DNA from: an uncultured Lachnospiraceae bacterium
GTDB lineage: Bacteria > Bacillota > Clostridia > Lachnospirales > Lachnospiraceae
NCBI GenBank assembly: GCA_910588955.1
Contig: CAJURQ010000013.1
Span: 14,022 to 78,021, forward strand
DNA: 64,000 bases
Direction of reading: 5' to 3'
How positions within the stretch are numbered: position 1 is the first letter of the stretch; each line of letters begins with the position of its first letter. The notes under the pieces are model-generated. The model was not told the DNA's origin, ran no database searches, and saw only the letters and a list, made by a program, of their open reading frames with translations. Made by a program: the position numbers and the translations under genes. Positions 8,104-17,444 of this stretch are shown piece by piece.

Positions 8104-9900
8104 TTGGATAAGAAACAGGGTAAAACAAAGAGCTTAAAGACGACATTGATTTTAGTCTGCGCGTTATTGGGGGCTGTGATTGGCTGCGCGGTCGGTCTGA
8201 TCGGTATTCTGGCGATGAAAAACATTTCCAACGGCGCCTATGAGGAGTATGCGAAGGCGATGGACGACGGATACCGGACGGAGATCAAGTCGCAGGTGCA
8301 GAGCGTGCTGGCGATCCTGCAGGCGGAATATGACAAGGTGGCGGCAGGGGAGATGACCGAGGAAGAAGCGAAAGCGGAGGCGGCTGAGATTGTCCGTGCC
8401 ATGCGTTACCGGGACGATGAGAGCGGGTATTTCTGGATAGATGACAAGGATTACATACTGGTAATGCACCCGATCCTGCCGGAGCAGGAGGGGAACAACC
8501 GTTATGATTTGCAGGATCAGGACGGTATCATGATCATCCAGTCCATTATGAAAGTGTGCCAGTCGGCGGAGAAGGGCGGTTATAACCAGTTTTCCTTCAC
8601 CAAGGCGGACGGCGTGACCGTGGCGCCCAAGGTGGCGTATTCCGGCTATTTCGAGCCTTGGGGCTGGGCGGTTTCCACAGGTAACTACGTGGACGACATG
8701 AACGCGCAGATGTTGGAGGTTGAGGCTTCGATCACGAAGCAGTTTCATAATTCCTGCGCGATGATGTCGGGATGTCTCGCCATTCTGCTGATTGTCACGG
8801 TGGTGGTATCATTTATCGTCGGGGAATTTTTGGTTGTGCCTCTCCGCAGGGTAAAAGATTTTGCGGTCAGCATTTCCGAGGGAGATTTGACGGCGGATGT
8901 GGAAGTGAAACAGAGAAATGAGATGGGCGTGGCGGCGGACAGCCTGAATACGGCAAGAGAGAAAATTCATAGTCTCATCATGGCGATTGCGGGCACTGCG
9001 CATAACGTGGAGGATATGACGGTAGAGTTTGAAGAGAGCTTCCAGCAGATGGAGAAATCCATCGGGGAAGTGGACATCGCGGTGGAGGAGATTGCCAAAA
9101 ATATCACCGCGCAGGCGGCTTCCACATCGGACGCTACCGGAGAGGTCAACAAAATTGCGGAGGGTATTGACAGAACCACGAAGGAAGTGGCGGATCTGCG
9201 TGATAACTCTGATTCCATGAGAAAGCTGAGCAGAGAGTGCTCCGACAAGCTGCAGGAACTGGTGCAGGCAAATATGCGTACAAAAGAAGATGTGGTAAGT
9301 ATGCATGAGCATGCCGAAGCGACCAACGAGGCGGCGGATGCGATCAAGCAGGCGGCAGGTCTGATCGATGCGATTGCGGAACAGACTAACCTGCTGGCGT
9401 TAAATGCGTCCATTGAGGCAGCGCGCGCCGGGGAAAGCGGCAAGGGCTTCGCGGTGGTGGCAACGGAGATCGGGGCGCTTGCAAACCAGTCTACGCAGTC
9501 AGTAAGTCAGATTTCCAATATTATAAACGATCTGGTAAGCAAGTCGGTACAGTCCTTGCAGATCATGGAGAAGGTAAACGGGACGGTAGAACGTCAGGTG
9601 AATGTCTTGAACGATACGCAGAGCATCTTTGCGGATCTGTACACGAATCTGGATCAATGTATGGCGTCCATCGTGAACATAGAAGCAATGACGGAGGAGA
9701 TTGAGACACAGAGACAGGGCATTACCACAGTGCTCGATACGTTAAACTCTCTGGCGCAGGACAATGCGGCTTCCTCCGAGGAGACTTCCGCTATGACAGA
9801 GGAACTGGGACAGATCGTGGCAAGATCGAAGGAGATGGTGGAAGATTTGAAGGGCGATGTGGATCATCTGGTAGGCGGCGTGGAGCAGTTCTCCGTCTAG
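8104..9900 (+). CDS. Methyl-accepting chemotaxis protein with Cache sensor
   Basis: Membrane chemoreceptor signalling to CheA/CheW. TTG 8104 was chosen because a perfect promoter ends at 8058 and GGGAAGGA sits 10 nt upstream, giving 598 residues. TM1 is at about 12-35. A periplasmic-type single Cache domain follows (GYFWIDDKDYILVMHP, then GYFEPWGWAVSTGNYV), then TM2 at about 215-240, HAMP, and the signalling hairpin EQTNLLALNASIEAARAGES. The ligand is probably a small organic acid by analogy with sCache_2 domains, which is inference. No other chemotaxis genes are nearby. Confidence 0.93.
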   Translation: MDKKQGKTKSLKTTLILVCALLGAVIGCAVGLIGILAMKNISNGAYEEYAKAMDDGYRTEIKSQVQSVLAILQAEYDKVAAGEMTEEEAKAEAAEIVRAMRYRDDESGYFWIDDKDYILVMHPILPEQEGNNRYDLQDQDGIMIIQSIMKVCQSAEKGGYNQFSFTKADGVTVAPKVAYSGYFEPWGWAVSTGNYVDDMNAQMLEVEASITKQFHNSCAMMSGCLAILLIVTVVVSFIVGEFLVVPLRRVKDFAVSISEGDLTADVEVKQRNEMGVAADSLNTAREKIHSLIMAIAGTAHNVEDMTVEFEESFQQMEKSIGEVDIAVEEIAKNITAQAASTSDATGEVNKIAEGIDRTTKEVADLRDNSDSMRKLSRECSDKLQELVQANMRTKEDVVSMHEHAEATNEAADAIKQAAGLIDAIAEQTNLLALNASIEAARAGESGKGFAVVATEIGALANQSTQSVSQISNIINDLVSKSVQSLQIMEKVNGTVERQVNVLNDTQSIFADLYTNLDQCMASIVNIEAMTEEIETQRQGITTVLDTLNSLAQDNAASSEETSAMTEELGQIVARSKEMVEDLKGDVDHLVGGVEQFSV

Positions 9901-9935
9901 GCGGATTTCAGAGCTGATTTCTAAAAAATAATCGG

Positions 9936-9964
9936 TTGACAAACCGGGACGCCCTATGTATAAT
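9936..9964 (+). promoter_or_regulatory. Consensus sigma-A promoter for DUF177-rpmF
   Basis: TTGACA at 9936-9941, a 17-bp spacer, and TATAAT at 9959-9964. It is the best promoter match in the window and drives the DUF177-rpmF-plsX gene group. Confidence 0.9.
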
Positions 9965-9990
9965 TGTTTGAGTGTGGATAGGAGTCTGCT

Positions 9991-10515
9991 ATGTTCGTGA
10001 ACCTGACGGAAGTGTTGACAAATGAGGACAGAGTTGTTTCCATGCAGACGGAAACGGAGATTACGGAAATTTCTGTCGGCGGGGAAAAGTTTCCGGCGCT
10101 TGCGTCATCGCCGGTAAGCTTTGTTTTTACAAACACGGGAAAGGGCAGGGCGCGGATTGAGGGAAAAGCGGATTTCGTTTTTCAGGCGGGCTGTGACAGA
10201 TGTCTGAAGCCGGTGGAAGAGAGACGGGAAGTCAGCTTTACCAGAGAAGTGTGGGCGCCGGATATGGCGGCTGAACCTTCGGTGTACGAAGAGCAGCCAT
10301 TCATGGAAGGCTTTCAGATGAATGTAGAGGACTTACTAATCAGTGAGATAGTGACAAGCTGGTCTATGAAGATCCTGTGTAAGCCGGATTGTAAGGGGAT
10401 CTGCCCCATATGCGGCAGGGATCTGAATACGGGGGCGTGCGGCTGCGATACGTTTGTTCCCGATCCCAGAATGGCGGCGATCAAAGATATTTTTGAAGCG
10501 GATAAGGAGGTGTGA
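9991..10515 (+). CDS. yceD: DUF177 (YceD) 23S rRNA accumulation protein
   Basis: The protein has 174 residues with the DUF177 layout: an N-terminal beta domain, CDRCLKPVEE near residue 68, and C-terminal Cys pairs (CKPDCKGICPICG, then CGC) that may bind metal. The family is linked to 23S rRNA/50S assembly and is almost always encoded directly before rpmF, as here (2-nt gap). The start at 9991 has ATAGGAG and lies just downstream of the promoter at 9936-9964. Confidence 0.9.
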   Translation: MFVNLTEVLTNEDRVVSMQTETEITEISVGGEKFPALASSPVSFVFTNTGKGRARIEGKADFVFQAGCDRCLKPVEERREVSFTREVWAPDMAAEPSVYEEQPFMEGFQMNVEDLLISEIVTSWSMKILCKPDCKGICPICGRDLNTGACGCDTFVPDPRMAAIKDIFEADKEV

Positions 10516-10517
10516 CG

Positions 10518-10697
10518 ATGTCTATTTGTCCTAAAAACAAATCTTCTAAAGCTAGAAGAGATAAGAGGAGAGCAAACTGGAAAATGAGCGCTCCGACTTT
10601 GGTAAAATGCAGCAAGTGCGGCGCGTTAATGGTACCACACAGGGTGTGTAAGAAATGCGGAACGTACAACAAAAAAGAGATCATTGCAGTAGACTGA
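10518..10697 (+). CDS. rpmF: Ribosomal protein bL32
   Basis: The protein has 59 residues. The basic N-terminus SICPKNKSSKARRDKRRANW is followed by the zinc-binding CSKCGALMVPHRVCKKCGTY. It is the zinc-containing (C+) form of L32, so the protein should need zinc. AAGGAGG lies 7 nt before the ATG. Confidence 0.97.
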   Translation: MSICPKNKSSKARRDKRRANWKMSAPTLVKCSKCGALMVPHRVCKKCGTYNKKEIIAVD

Positions 10698-10708
10698 TCA
10701 ATGTGACG

Positions 10709-10745
10709 GGCTTTTCGGGAACCTCTCGAGAAGCCTTGATTTTTA
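10709..10745 (+). terminator. Hairpin between rpmF and plsX
   Basis: GGCTTTTCGGGA (10709-10720) and TCTCGAGAAGCC (10724-10735) pair with two G-U or mismatched positions and are followed by TTGATTTTT. It may partly uncouple ribosomal protein and lipid gene expression. Confidence 0.5.
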
Positions 10746-10817
10746 TGGGCGGATTTAGTATATTATAACTATTCGATGTGGGCTGTGAAGCGGCATGAGA
10801 GAAACGGAAGGTTGCGT

Positions 10818-11819
10818 ATGAGCGAATGGATTAAAGTAGCTGTGGACGCTATGGGTGGAGACAACGCCCCGGTGGAGACGGTAAAGGGCGCTGTGGAGGC
10901 GGTGAACGAGAGCGGTAAGATCAAGGTTTATCTCGTGGGAAAGCAGGATATTCTGAAAAAGGAGCTTGCCGGTTATACATATCCGAAGGAACAGATGGAG
11001 GTGGTACATGCCTCCGAGATTATCGAGACGGCGGAGCCGCCGGTGATGGCGATCCGCAAGAAGAAGGATTCCTCGCTCGTGAAGGCGCTTAATCTGGTAA
11101 AGGACGGCACCTGCGATGCCTTTGTGTCCGCGGGAAGCACAGGGGCGACTCTGGTGGGCGGACAGGTGATTGTTGGCAGGATCAAGGGTGTGGAGAGACC
11201 GCCTCTGGCGCCGCTCATCCCTACGGCGACGGGATGCTCCCTTCTGATTGACTGTGGCGCGAATGTGGATGCCAGACCTTCCCATCTCGTGCAGTTTGCA
11301 AAGATGGGTTCGATTTATATGGAATATGTGATGGGCGTGAAGAATCCGAAGGTCGGTATCGTGAATATCGGCGCGGAGGAGGAAAAGGGGAACGCGCTCG
11401 TGAAAGAAACCTTCCCGCTGCTTAAAAACTGTTCCGACATCAATTTTATCGGCAGCGTGGAGGCGAGGGACATTCCTGCGGGGGCGGCGGACGTGATCGT
11501 CTGCGAGGCGTTTGTGGGAAATGTGATTCTAAAAACCTATGAGGGCGTGGGACTGACATTGATCTCGAAAGTGAAGGAAGGCATGATGACATCCCTTCGC
11601 AGCAAGATCGGCGCGCTTTTGGTAAAACCCGCGCTGAAGACGACTTTGAAGGCGTTTGATCTGGAGCAGTACGGCGGCGCGCCGCTTCTGGGGCTTAAGG
11701 GGTTAGTTGTGAAAACCCATGGCAGCTCCAAGGCGAACGAGATTAAAAATTCTATTTTGCAGTGCATCGCCTTTACGGAGCAGCAGATCAGCGAAAAGAT
11801 CCGGGAGAGAGTAGTGTAG
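10818..11819 (+). CDS. plsX: Phosphate acyltransferase PlsX
   Basis: Converts acyl-ACP to acyl phosphate for phospholipid synthesis; PlsY, encoded at 44851, uses that product. The protein has 333 residues from ATG 10818 (GGAAGG upstream). It opens with IKVAVDAMGGDNAPVETVKG and contains FVSAGSTGATLVGG and the C-terminal GLKGLVVKTHGSSKANEI, all PlsX hallmarks. It is a peripheral membrane enzyme. The acpP gene follows 39 nt after, so enzyme and substrate carrier are encoded together. Confidence 0.96.
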   Translation: MSEWIKVAVDAMGGDNAPVETVKGAVEAVNESGKIKVYLVGKQDILKKELAGYTYPKEQMEVVHASEIIETAEPPVMAIRKKKDSSLVKALNLVKDGTCDAFVSAGSTGATLVGGQVIVGRIKGVERPPLAPLIPTATGCSLLIDCGANVDARPSHLVQFAKMGSIYMEYVMGVKNPKVGIVNIGAEEEKGNALVKETFPLLKNCSDINFIGSVEARDIPAGAADVIVCEAFVGNVILKTYEGVGLTLISKVKEGMMTSLRSKIGALLVKPALKTTLKAFDLEQYGGAPLLGLKGLVVKTHGSSKANEIKNSILQCIAFTEQQISEKIRERVV

Positions 11820-11858
11820 AAACGATAAGATACCAAAAGCGGAGAGGTATGTTTGGCG

Positions 11859-12089
11859 ATGGAGTTTAATAAATTACGGGAAGTGATAGCGGGGATATTA
11901 AGCGTAGACCCGAAGGAGATCACGGAGGAGACCACCTTTTTAGAGGATTTGGGAGCGGATTCTCTGGATGTGTATCAGATCATCATGGGAATTGAGGATG
12001 CCTTTCAGATTGAAATACCTGCTGAGAAGGCGGAGCGCATTACGACGGTGGGTGAAGCGGTAGAATTGATCAAGAGCAGCAGGGAGTAA
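11859..12089 (+). CDS. acpP: Acyl carrier protein
   Basis: The protein has 76 acidic residues, with LEDLGADSLDVYQ carrying the phosphopantetheine serine (Ser35). GGAGAGG precedes. ATG 11859 is 11 nt away and an in-frame TTG at 11853 is 5 nt away, so two extra residues are possible. It carries growing acyl chains for fatty-acid synthesis and supplies PlsX. Confidence 0.95.
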   Translation: MEFNKLREVIAGILSVDPKEITEETTFLEDLGADSLDVYQIIMGIEDAFQIEIPAEKAERITTVGEAVELIKSSRE

Positions 12090-12094
12090 GCGGC

Positions 12095-12124
12095 AAGCCC
12101 TTTCTGATAAGGAAGGGGCTTTTC
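12095..12124 (+). terminator. Terminator or attenuator after acpP
   Basis: AAGCCCTTTC (12095-12104) pairs with GGAAGGGGCTT (12111-12121) and is followed by TTTCC. It ends only about 10 nt before the rnc SD, so read-through must supply rnc and smc unless another promoter exists. Confidence 0.6.
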
Positions 12125-12154
12125 CACGTGCGGGAAAGGAGCATGGTCATTTTC

Positions 12155-12844
12155 ATGACGGACGAAGCGTTTAGCGGGTTGGAAGAAAAAATTGCATATC
12201 ATTTTCGCGATAAGAAGCTGCTGCGTCAGGCACTTACCCACAGTTCCTACGCAAACGAGATGCGGATCAATAAATTTGAGGATTACGAGCGGCTGGAGTT
12301 TTTGGGAGATGCCGTTCTGGAACTTGTGAGCAGCGACTTTCTCTTTCGGGAACGGGAGGACACGCCGGAGGGGGAGTTGACGAAGATGCGCGCTTCTATG
12401 GTATGTGAGCCGGCGCTCGCTTTCTGCGCAAGGGATTTCTCTCTGGAAAAGTTTATTCTGCTTGGAAAGGGAGAGGAGACAACAGGGGGGAGAAACCGGG
12501 ATTCCATCGTCTCCGACGTGATGGAGGCGGTGATAGGCGCGATTTATCTGGACGGGGGGCTTGGGGAAGCCTCGTCGTTTATTCACCGATTTATTCTTTC
12601 GGATTTAGAGCATAAACAGCTTTTTTACGACGCCAAAACGATTCTTCAGGAGCGCGTGCAGCAGGGGAACGAGGGCACGGTTCACTACGAACTCGTAAAA
12701 GAGGAGGGACCGCAGCACGAAAAAGTTTTCGAGGTGGAGGTCTACGTGGGAGGGAAAAAAGCGGGATGGGGAGTCGGTCATTCCAAGAAGGCGGCACAGC
12801 AGCAGGCGGCATATCAGGCTCTTCTTTCGAGAAAAGAAAGGTAA
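12155..12844 (+). CDS. rnc: Ribonuclease III
   Basis: Double-strand-specific RNase for rRNA processing. The protein has 229 residues if started at ATG 12155; ATG 12143 lies too close to the GGAAAGGAG SD. The catalytic signature YERLEFLGDAVLEL is near residue 45, with a second acidic site VSDVMEAVIGAIYLDGG. A dsRNA-binding domain covers about 155-228 (DAKTILQERVQQ, then SKKAAQQQAAYQAL). The smc gene begins 3 nt after the stop. Confidence 0.95.
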   Translation: MTDEAFSGLEEKIAYHFRDKKLLRQALTHSSYANEMRINKFEDYERLEFLGDAVLELVSSDFLFREREDTPEGELTKMRASMVCEPALAFCARDFSLEKFILLGKGEETTGGRNRDSIVSDVMEAVIGAIYLDGGLGEASSFIHRFILSDLEHKQLFYDAKTILQERVQQGNEGTVHYELVKEEGPQHEKVFEVEVYVGGKKAGWGVGHSKKAAQQQAAYQALLSRKER

Positions 12845-12847
12845 TAT

Positions 12848-15800
12848 ATGTATTTAAAAAGTATAGAGGTACACGGGTTTAAATCCTTTGCGAATAAAAT
12901 TACATTCAAGTTTCACAACGGCATTACGGGTATTGTAGGACCGAACGGTTCCGGGAAGAGCAACGTTGCGGACGCGGTCAGGTGGGTGCTGGGAGAACAG
13001 CGCATCAAGCAGTTGCGCGGCGCATCTATGCAGGACGTGATCTTTTCCGGAACAGAGATGAGAAAGCCGCTGGGCTATGCCTATGTGGCGATTACACTGG
13101 ACAATTCAGACCATCAGCTTGCCATTGATTTCGACGAAGTGACGGTATCGAGGCGGCTGTACCGCTCCGGGGAGAGCGAATATATGTTAAACGGTACGCC
13201 GTGCCGCCTGAAAGACGTCAATGAACTGTTTTACGATACCGGTATCGGTAAGGAGGGCTACTCCATTATCGGACAGGGTCAGATTGATAAGATCTTAAGC
13301 GGCAAGCCGGAGGAGCGCAGGGAGCTTTTTGACGAGGCGGCAGGCATTGTGAAGTTTAAGCGGAGAAAGTATGCGGCGCAGAAGAAGCTGGAGGCGGAAA
13401 AACAGAACCTGCTGCGCGTGAACGATATTCTGGCGGAATTGGAGAAACAGACGGGACCTCTTGAAAAGCAGGCGGAAAAAGCAAGGGTTTATCTTCGCAG
13501 GAAGGAGGAGTTAAAGACTCTTGACGTCAATGTGTTCCTGCTTGAAAATATAAGGATTACGGAGCAGCTTAAGGATGTGGATGAGAAGCTGCGCATTGCT
13601 TCCGGCGATCTGCAGGAGACCACGGATAAATATGAGTCTACCAAGGAGGAGTACGAGCGGATCCAGAGCCGCATCGAGCAGCTGGACGCGGAGATTGAGG
13701 CGGCGAGAGCCACGCTCACGGACACGGGCGTGATGCGCTCCAAGCTGGAGGGCGAGATCAATGTCTTAAAGGAGCAGATTCACTCCGCGGAGGGCAATGA
13801 GCAGCATCTGCAGTCACGCATCAACAGCATCAGTGAACAGTTGGCAGAGAGAGATAAAGAGCGGGAGACCATCCTCGCGGAGAAACAGGAGATCGACGAA
13901 AAGCTGGCGGCGCTGGAGGAGGAGCGGACGCAGGCAAGAGAGATTTTGGAGAGAACCCAGAGCGAGATAGAAACCTTAAATAATCATATTGAAAGCGGAA
14001 AGAATACCATTATAGAGGCGCTTAATAACCGCGCCACCATCAAGTCCAGACTGGGGCGTTTTGACACCATGCTGGAACAGGTGAACATCCGGAAGGCTGA
14101 GTTAAATTCCCGGCTTCTTCGCGCCAAGTCCGATGAGGCGGAACAGACGGAGACAATCAAAAAGCTGGAGGAGGAATTTGAGGCGATCACAGGCTCTATC
14201 AAGGAACTGACGGAGCAGCAGGAACTGATGGAGGAACGGCTTGCCGGGGTGCGTGACGAACTTGCGGGAAAAGATCAGAAACTCCGGGATACGCAGGTGC
14301 TCTACCACCAGCAGAAATCCAAGCTGGAGGCGCTCTCCAACCTGACGGAACGCTACGAGGGTTACGGTGGCAGCGTCAAGGCTGTCATGGAGAAAAAGGA
14401 GACGGAGAAGGGCATTATCGGCGTTGTTGCGGATATCATTCAGGCGGAGGCGAAGTACGAGACCGCCATCGAGACGGCGCTGGGCGGCAATATCCAGAAT
14501 ATCGTCACGGAGGACGAGGAGACCGCCAAGCGGATGATCGGCTTCTTGAAGAAGGCGAGGGCGGGGCGCGCGACGTTCCTGCCGCTCACAAGCATTACCC
14601 GCCCGCAGGAGTTTAAAAACCCGGAGGCATTGAAGGAGCCGGGCGTAGTAGGGATGGCGGACACGCTCGTTAAGATTGAGAAAAAGTATAAAAATGTGGC
14701 GAAGGCTATGCTGGGGCGCATTATGGTCGTAGACAATGTGGACAACGCGGTAAAGATCGCCAGAAAGTTTGACTACGGCATTCGTATGGTAACACTGGAG
14801 GGCGAGCTTCTCGTGCCCGGCGGCGCCATCAGCGGCGGCGCGTTCAAGAACAACTCCAACCTGCTTGGCAGGCGCAGGGAGATGGAGGAGCTGGAGAAAA
14901 AGGTTAAGCAGTATGTGAAGGAGATCGACCAGATCTTAAACGAGATCGAGGAGACCAAGCGCGGGCGCAATAAAATGCGTCTCGAGATCGAAGATGTCAA
15001 GGGACAGATCCAGCGCAAGTTTATCGAGCAGAACACCGCCAGAATGAACGTGATGCAGGCGGAGGAGAAGAAGAGCGAGACGACGGAGGGATTCGGCGAG
15101 TTAAAGACCGAAGAGCAGGATATCGAAACCCAGATCGGCGAGATTCGCGCCGGCAAGGAGGGGGCGGCAAAGGAGCTTGCCGATTCCGAGGCTCTGGAAA
15201 AGAGCGTGGAAACCCAGATTGCCGAGTTCCAGACGCAGCTTGAGGAAAAGCGTACGCTGGAATCCGAGCAGGCGGCGCAGCTTGCCGAATGGGACGTGGA
15301 AGTGGAGAAAATGCGCCAGAACGCAGATTTCAGACGGCAGAATCTGGAGCGCGTGGACGGAGAGAGAGAACGCTACCTCTCGGAACTGAACGAGGTGAAG
15401 GAAGGGCTGCATCTGGGCAAGGAGGAAGTGGAGCGCAAGAAGGAGAACATTCTCGAGATCGAGAGAACCATTGAGGCTTCTCACACGGCGCAGACAGAGG
15501 CGGAGATCAAGCTGAAAGAGGATGTGCAGACCAAGGAGGAGCTTTCCGGAAAGCAGAAAAACTTTTTTGGCACGAGAGAAGAACTCTCCCAGCGCATGAC
15601 TGCGTTAGATAAAGAAGTATACCGCCTGAACGCGCAGAAGGAGCGGATGGAGGAATCCATCGAGTCCCAGATCAATTATATGTGGGATGAGTACGAGATC
15701 ACCCTCTCCGACGCGGAGGGGTTAAAGAACGAGGAGATGACCGACCTGCCGGCGATGAAGCGGGAGATCGGCAATTTAAAAGATGCGATCAGGAAACTCG

Positions 15801-16408
15801 GCGACGTGAACGTAAACGCCATCGAGGATTACCGCAATCTGATGGAAAGATATACCTTTTTGAAGACACAGCATGACGATCTGGTGGAGGCGGAGAAAAC
15901 GCTGCTCGGCATTATCGAGGAACTGGACACTTCCATGCGGAAACAGTTTAATGAAAAGTTTGCCCAGATCAACAGAGAGTTTGACAAGGTGTTTAAGGAG
16001 CTGTTCGGCGGCGGAAAAGGCTCCCTCGAATTGATCGAGGAGGAGGACGTGCTGGAGGCGGGCATTCTTGTGATCGCGCAGCCGCCCGGAAAGAAACTGG
16101 TCAATATGATGCAGATGTCCGGCGGAGAGAAGGCGCTGACGGCGATCTGTCTGCTCTTTGCGATTCAGAACCTGAAGCCCTCGCCTTTCTGCCTTCTGGA
16201 CGAGATCGAGGCGGCTCTGGATGAGAACAATGTGACGCGGTTTGCGAAGTATCTGCATAAGCTGACAAAGAATACGCAGTTTATTGTCATTACCCACAGG
16301 CGCGGCACTATGGAAAAGGCGGACCGGCTCTACGGCATTACCATGCAGGAGAAGGGCATTTCCACGCTGGTGAGCGTCAATCTGATAGACAAAGAATTAG
16401 ACGATTAG
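12848..16408 (+). CDS. smc: Chromosome partition protein SMC
   Basis: Chromosome condensation and segregation ATPase. Its 1186 residues match the usual SMC length. Walker A GPNGSGKSN is at about residues 32-40. Long coiled coils run from about 170 to 500 and 680 to 1000. The hinge is at about 515-660 and includes GGNIQNIVTEDEETAK and LVPGGAISGGA. The C-terminal signature MQMSGGEKALTAICLLFA and Walker B FCLLDEIEAALDE complete the ATPase head. The kleisin partners ScpA/B are not in the window. Confidence 0.98.
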   Translation: MYLKSIEVHGFKSFANKITFKFHNGITGIVGPNGSGKSNVADAVRWVLGEQRIKQLRGASMQDVIFSGTEMRKPLGYAYVAITLDNSDHQLAIDFDEVTVSRRLYRSGESEYMLNGTPCRLKDVNELFYDTGIGKEGYSIIGQGQIDKILSGKPEERRELFDEAAGIVKFKRRKYAAQKKLEAEKQNLLRVNDILAELEKQTGPLEKQAEKARVYLRRKEELKTLDVNVFLLENIRITEQLKDVDEKLRIASGDLQETTDKYESTKEEYERIQSRIEQLDAEIEAARATLTDTGVMRSKLEGEINVLKEQIHSAEGNEQHLQSRINSISEQLAERDKERETILAEKQEIDEKLAALEEERTQAREILERTQSEIETLNNHIESGKNTIIEALNNRATIKSRLGRFDTMLEQVNIRKAELNSRLLRAKSDEAEQTETIKKLEEEFEAITGSIKELTEQQELMEERLAGVRDELAGKDQKLRDTQVLYHQQKSKLEALSNLTERYEGYGGSVKAVMEKKETEKGIIGVVADIIQAEAKYETAIETALGGNIQNIVTEDEETAKRMIGFLKKARAGRATFLPLTSITRPQEFKNPEALKEPGVVGMADTLVKIEKKYKNVAKAMLGRIMVVDNVDNAVKIARKFDYGIRMVTLEGELLVPGGAISGGAFKNNSNLLGRRREMEELEKKVKQYVKEIDQILNEIEETKRGRNKMRLEIEDVKGQIQRKFIEQNTARMNVMQAEEKKSETTEGFGELKTEEQDIETQIGEIRAGKEGAAKELADSEALEKSVETQIAEFQTQLEEKRTLESEQAAQLAEWDVEVEKMRQNADFRRQNLERVDGERERYLSELNEVKEGLHLGKEEVERKKENILEIERTIEASHTAQTEAEIKLKEDVQTKEELSGKQKNFFGTREELSQRMTALDKEVYRLNAQKERMEESIESQINYMWDEYEITLSDAEGLKNEEMTDLPAMKREIGNLKDAIRKLGDVNVNAIEDYRNLMERYTFLKTQHDDLVEAEKTLLGIIEELDTSMRKQFNEKFAQINREFDKVFKELFGGGKGSLELIEEEDVLEAGILVIAQPPGKKLVNMMQMSGGEKALTAICLLFAIQNLKPSPFCLLDEIEAALDENNVTRFAKYLHKLTKNTQFIVITHRRGTMEKADRLYGITMQEKGISTLVSVNLIDKELDD

Positions 16409-16431
16409 ATTTAGATAAGGAAAGGGAAGGC

Positions 16432-17379
16432 ATGAGCGAAGAAAAAAAAGGCTTCTTCGGCAGGCTGAAGGCGGGTCTGACCAAGACGAGGGACAATATC
16501 GTACACAGCATGGATTCTGTGTTCGGCGGATTTTCCAGCATCGACGACGACTTCTACGAGGAATTGGAAGAGATTCTCATTATGGGGGATATCGGGGTGA
16601 ATGCCACCGAGGAGATTCTGGAGCGGCTGAAAAAGCAGGTGAAGGAAAATCATATCAAGGAGCCTGCCGCCTGTCGGGAACATCTGATCGACAGTATCAG
16701 GGAGCAGATGGAAGTGGGCGAGACCGCCTACGATTTCGAGAAGGAGCGGTCAGTGGTGATGCTCATAGGCGTAAACGGCGTGGGCAAGACCACCACGGTC
16801 GGCAAGTTTGCGGCGCAGTTGAAAGGACAGGGGAAAAAAGTGCTGATCGCGGCGGCGGATACGTTCCGTGCGGCGGCGGGAGAACAGCTTTCGGAGTGGG
16901 CGGCGCGCGCCGGGGCGGATATGATCGGCGGTACGGAGGGCGCGGATCCTGCAAGCGTGATCTTCGATGCGGTGAACGCGGCGAAGGCGAGGAACGTGGA
17001 CGTGCTTTTGTGCGATACGGCGGGAAGGCTCCACAATAAAAAGAACCTGATGGAAGAGCTGAAAAAAATCAACCGCATTATCGACAGGGAATTTCCGGAC
17101 GCCCATCGGGAAAATTTGATCGTTTTGGACGGCACTACTGGACAGAACGCCTTGCAGCAGGCGAAGGAGTTCGCGGAGGTGGCGGATGTGACCGGCATTA
17201 TTCTGACGAAGCTGGACGGGACGGCGAAGGGTGGCATCGCGGTGGCGATCCAGTCGGAACTGCAGATTCCCGTGAAGTACATCGGCGTGGGGGAATCCAT
17301 AGAGGATTTACAGAAGTTCGACGCGAAGCAGTTTGTGGACGCGCTTTTTGATGTGAAAGTGGAAGAGGAAGAAGAGTAG
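16432..17379 (+). CDS. ftsY: Signal recognition particle receptor FtsY
   Basis: GTPase that docks SRP-ribosome complexes at the membrane. The protein has 315 residues. A short N domain is followed by the G domain with GVNGVGKTTTVGKFA, DTFRAAAGEQL, DTAGRLHNKKNLMEEL and TKLDGTAKGG. There is almost no acidic A domain, as in many Firmicutes. It follows smc closely (23 nt) and partners Ffh, encoded at 28002. Confidence 0.97.
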   Translation: MSEEKKGFFGRLKAGLTKTRDNIVHSMDSVFGGFSSIDDDFYEELEEILIMGDIGVNATEEILERLKKQVKENHIKEPAACREHLIDSIREQMEVGETAYDFEKERSVVMLIGVNGVGKTTTVGKFAAQLKGQGKKVLIAAADTFRAAAGEQLSEWAARAGADMIGGTEGADPASVIFDAVNAAKARNVDVLLCDTAGRLHNKKNLMEELKKINRIIDREFPDAHRENLIVLDGTTGQNALQQAKEFAEVADVTGIILTKLDGTAKGGIAVAIQSELQIPVKYIGVGESIEDLQKFDAKQFVDALFDVKVEEEEE

Positions 17380-17444
17380 CAAATGCCATTACTATGAGCA
17401 GACGGAAGCTGTGAATAGAAACAGAATGAGGAGGCACAAAGGGG

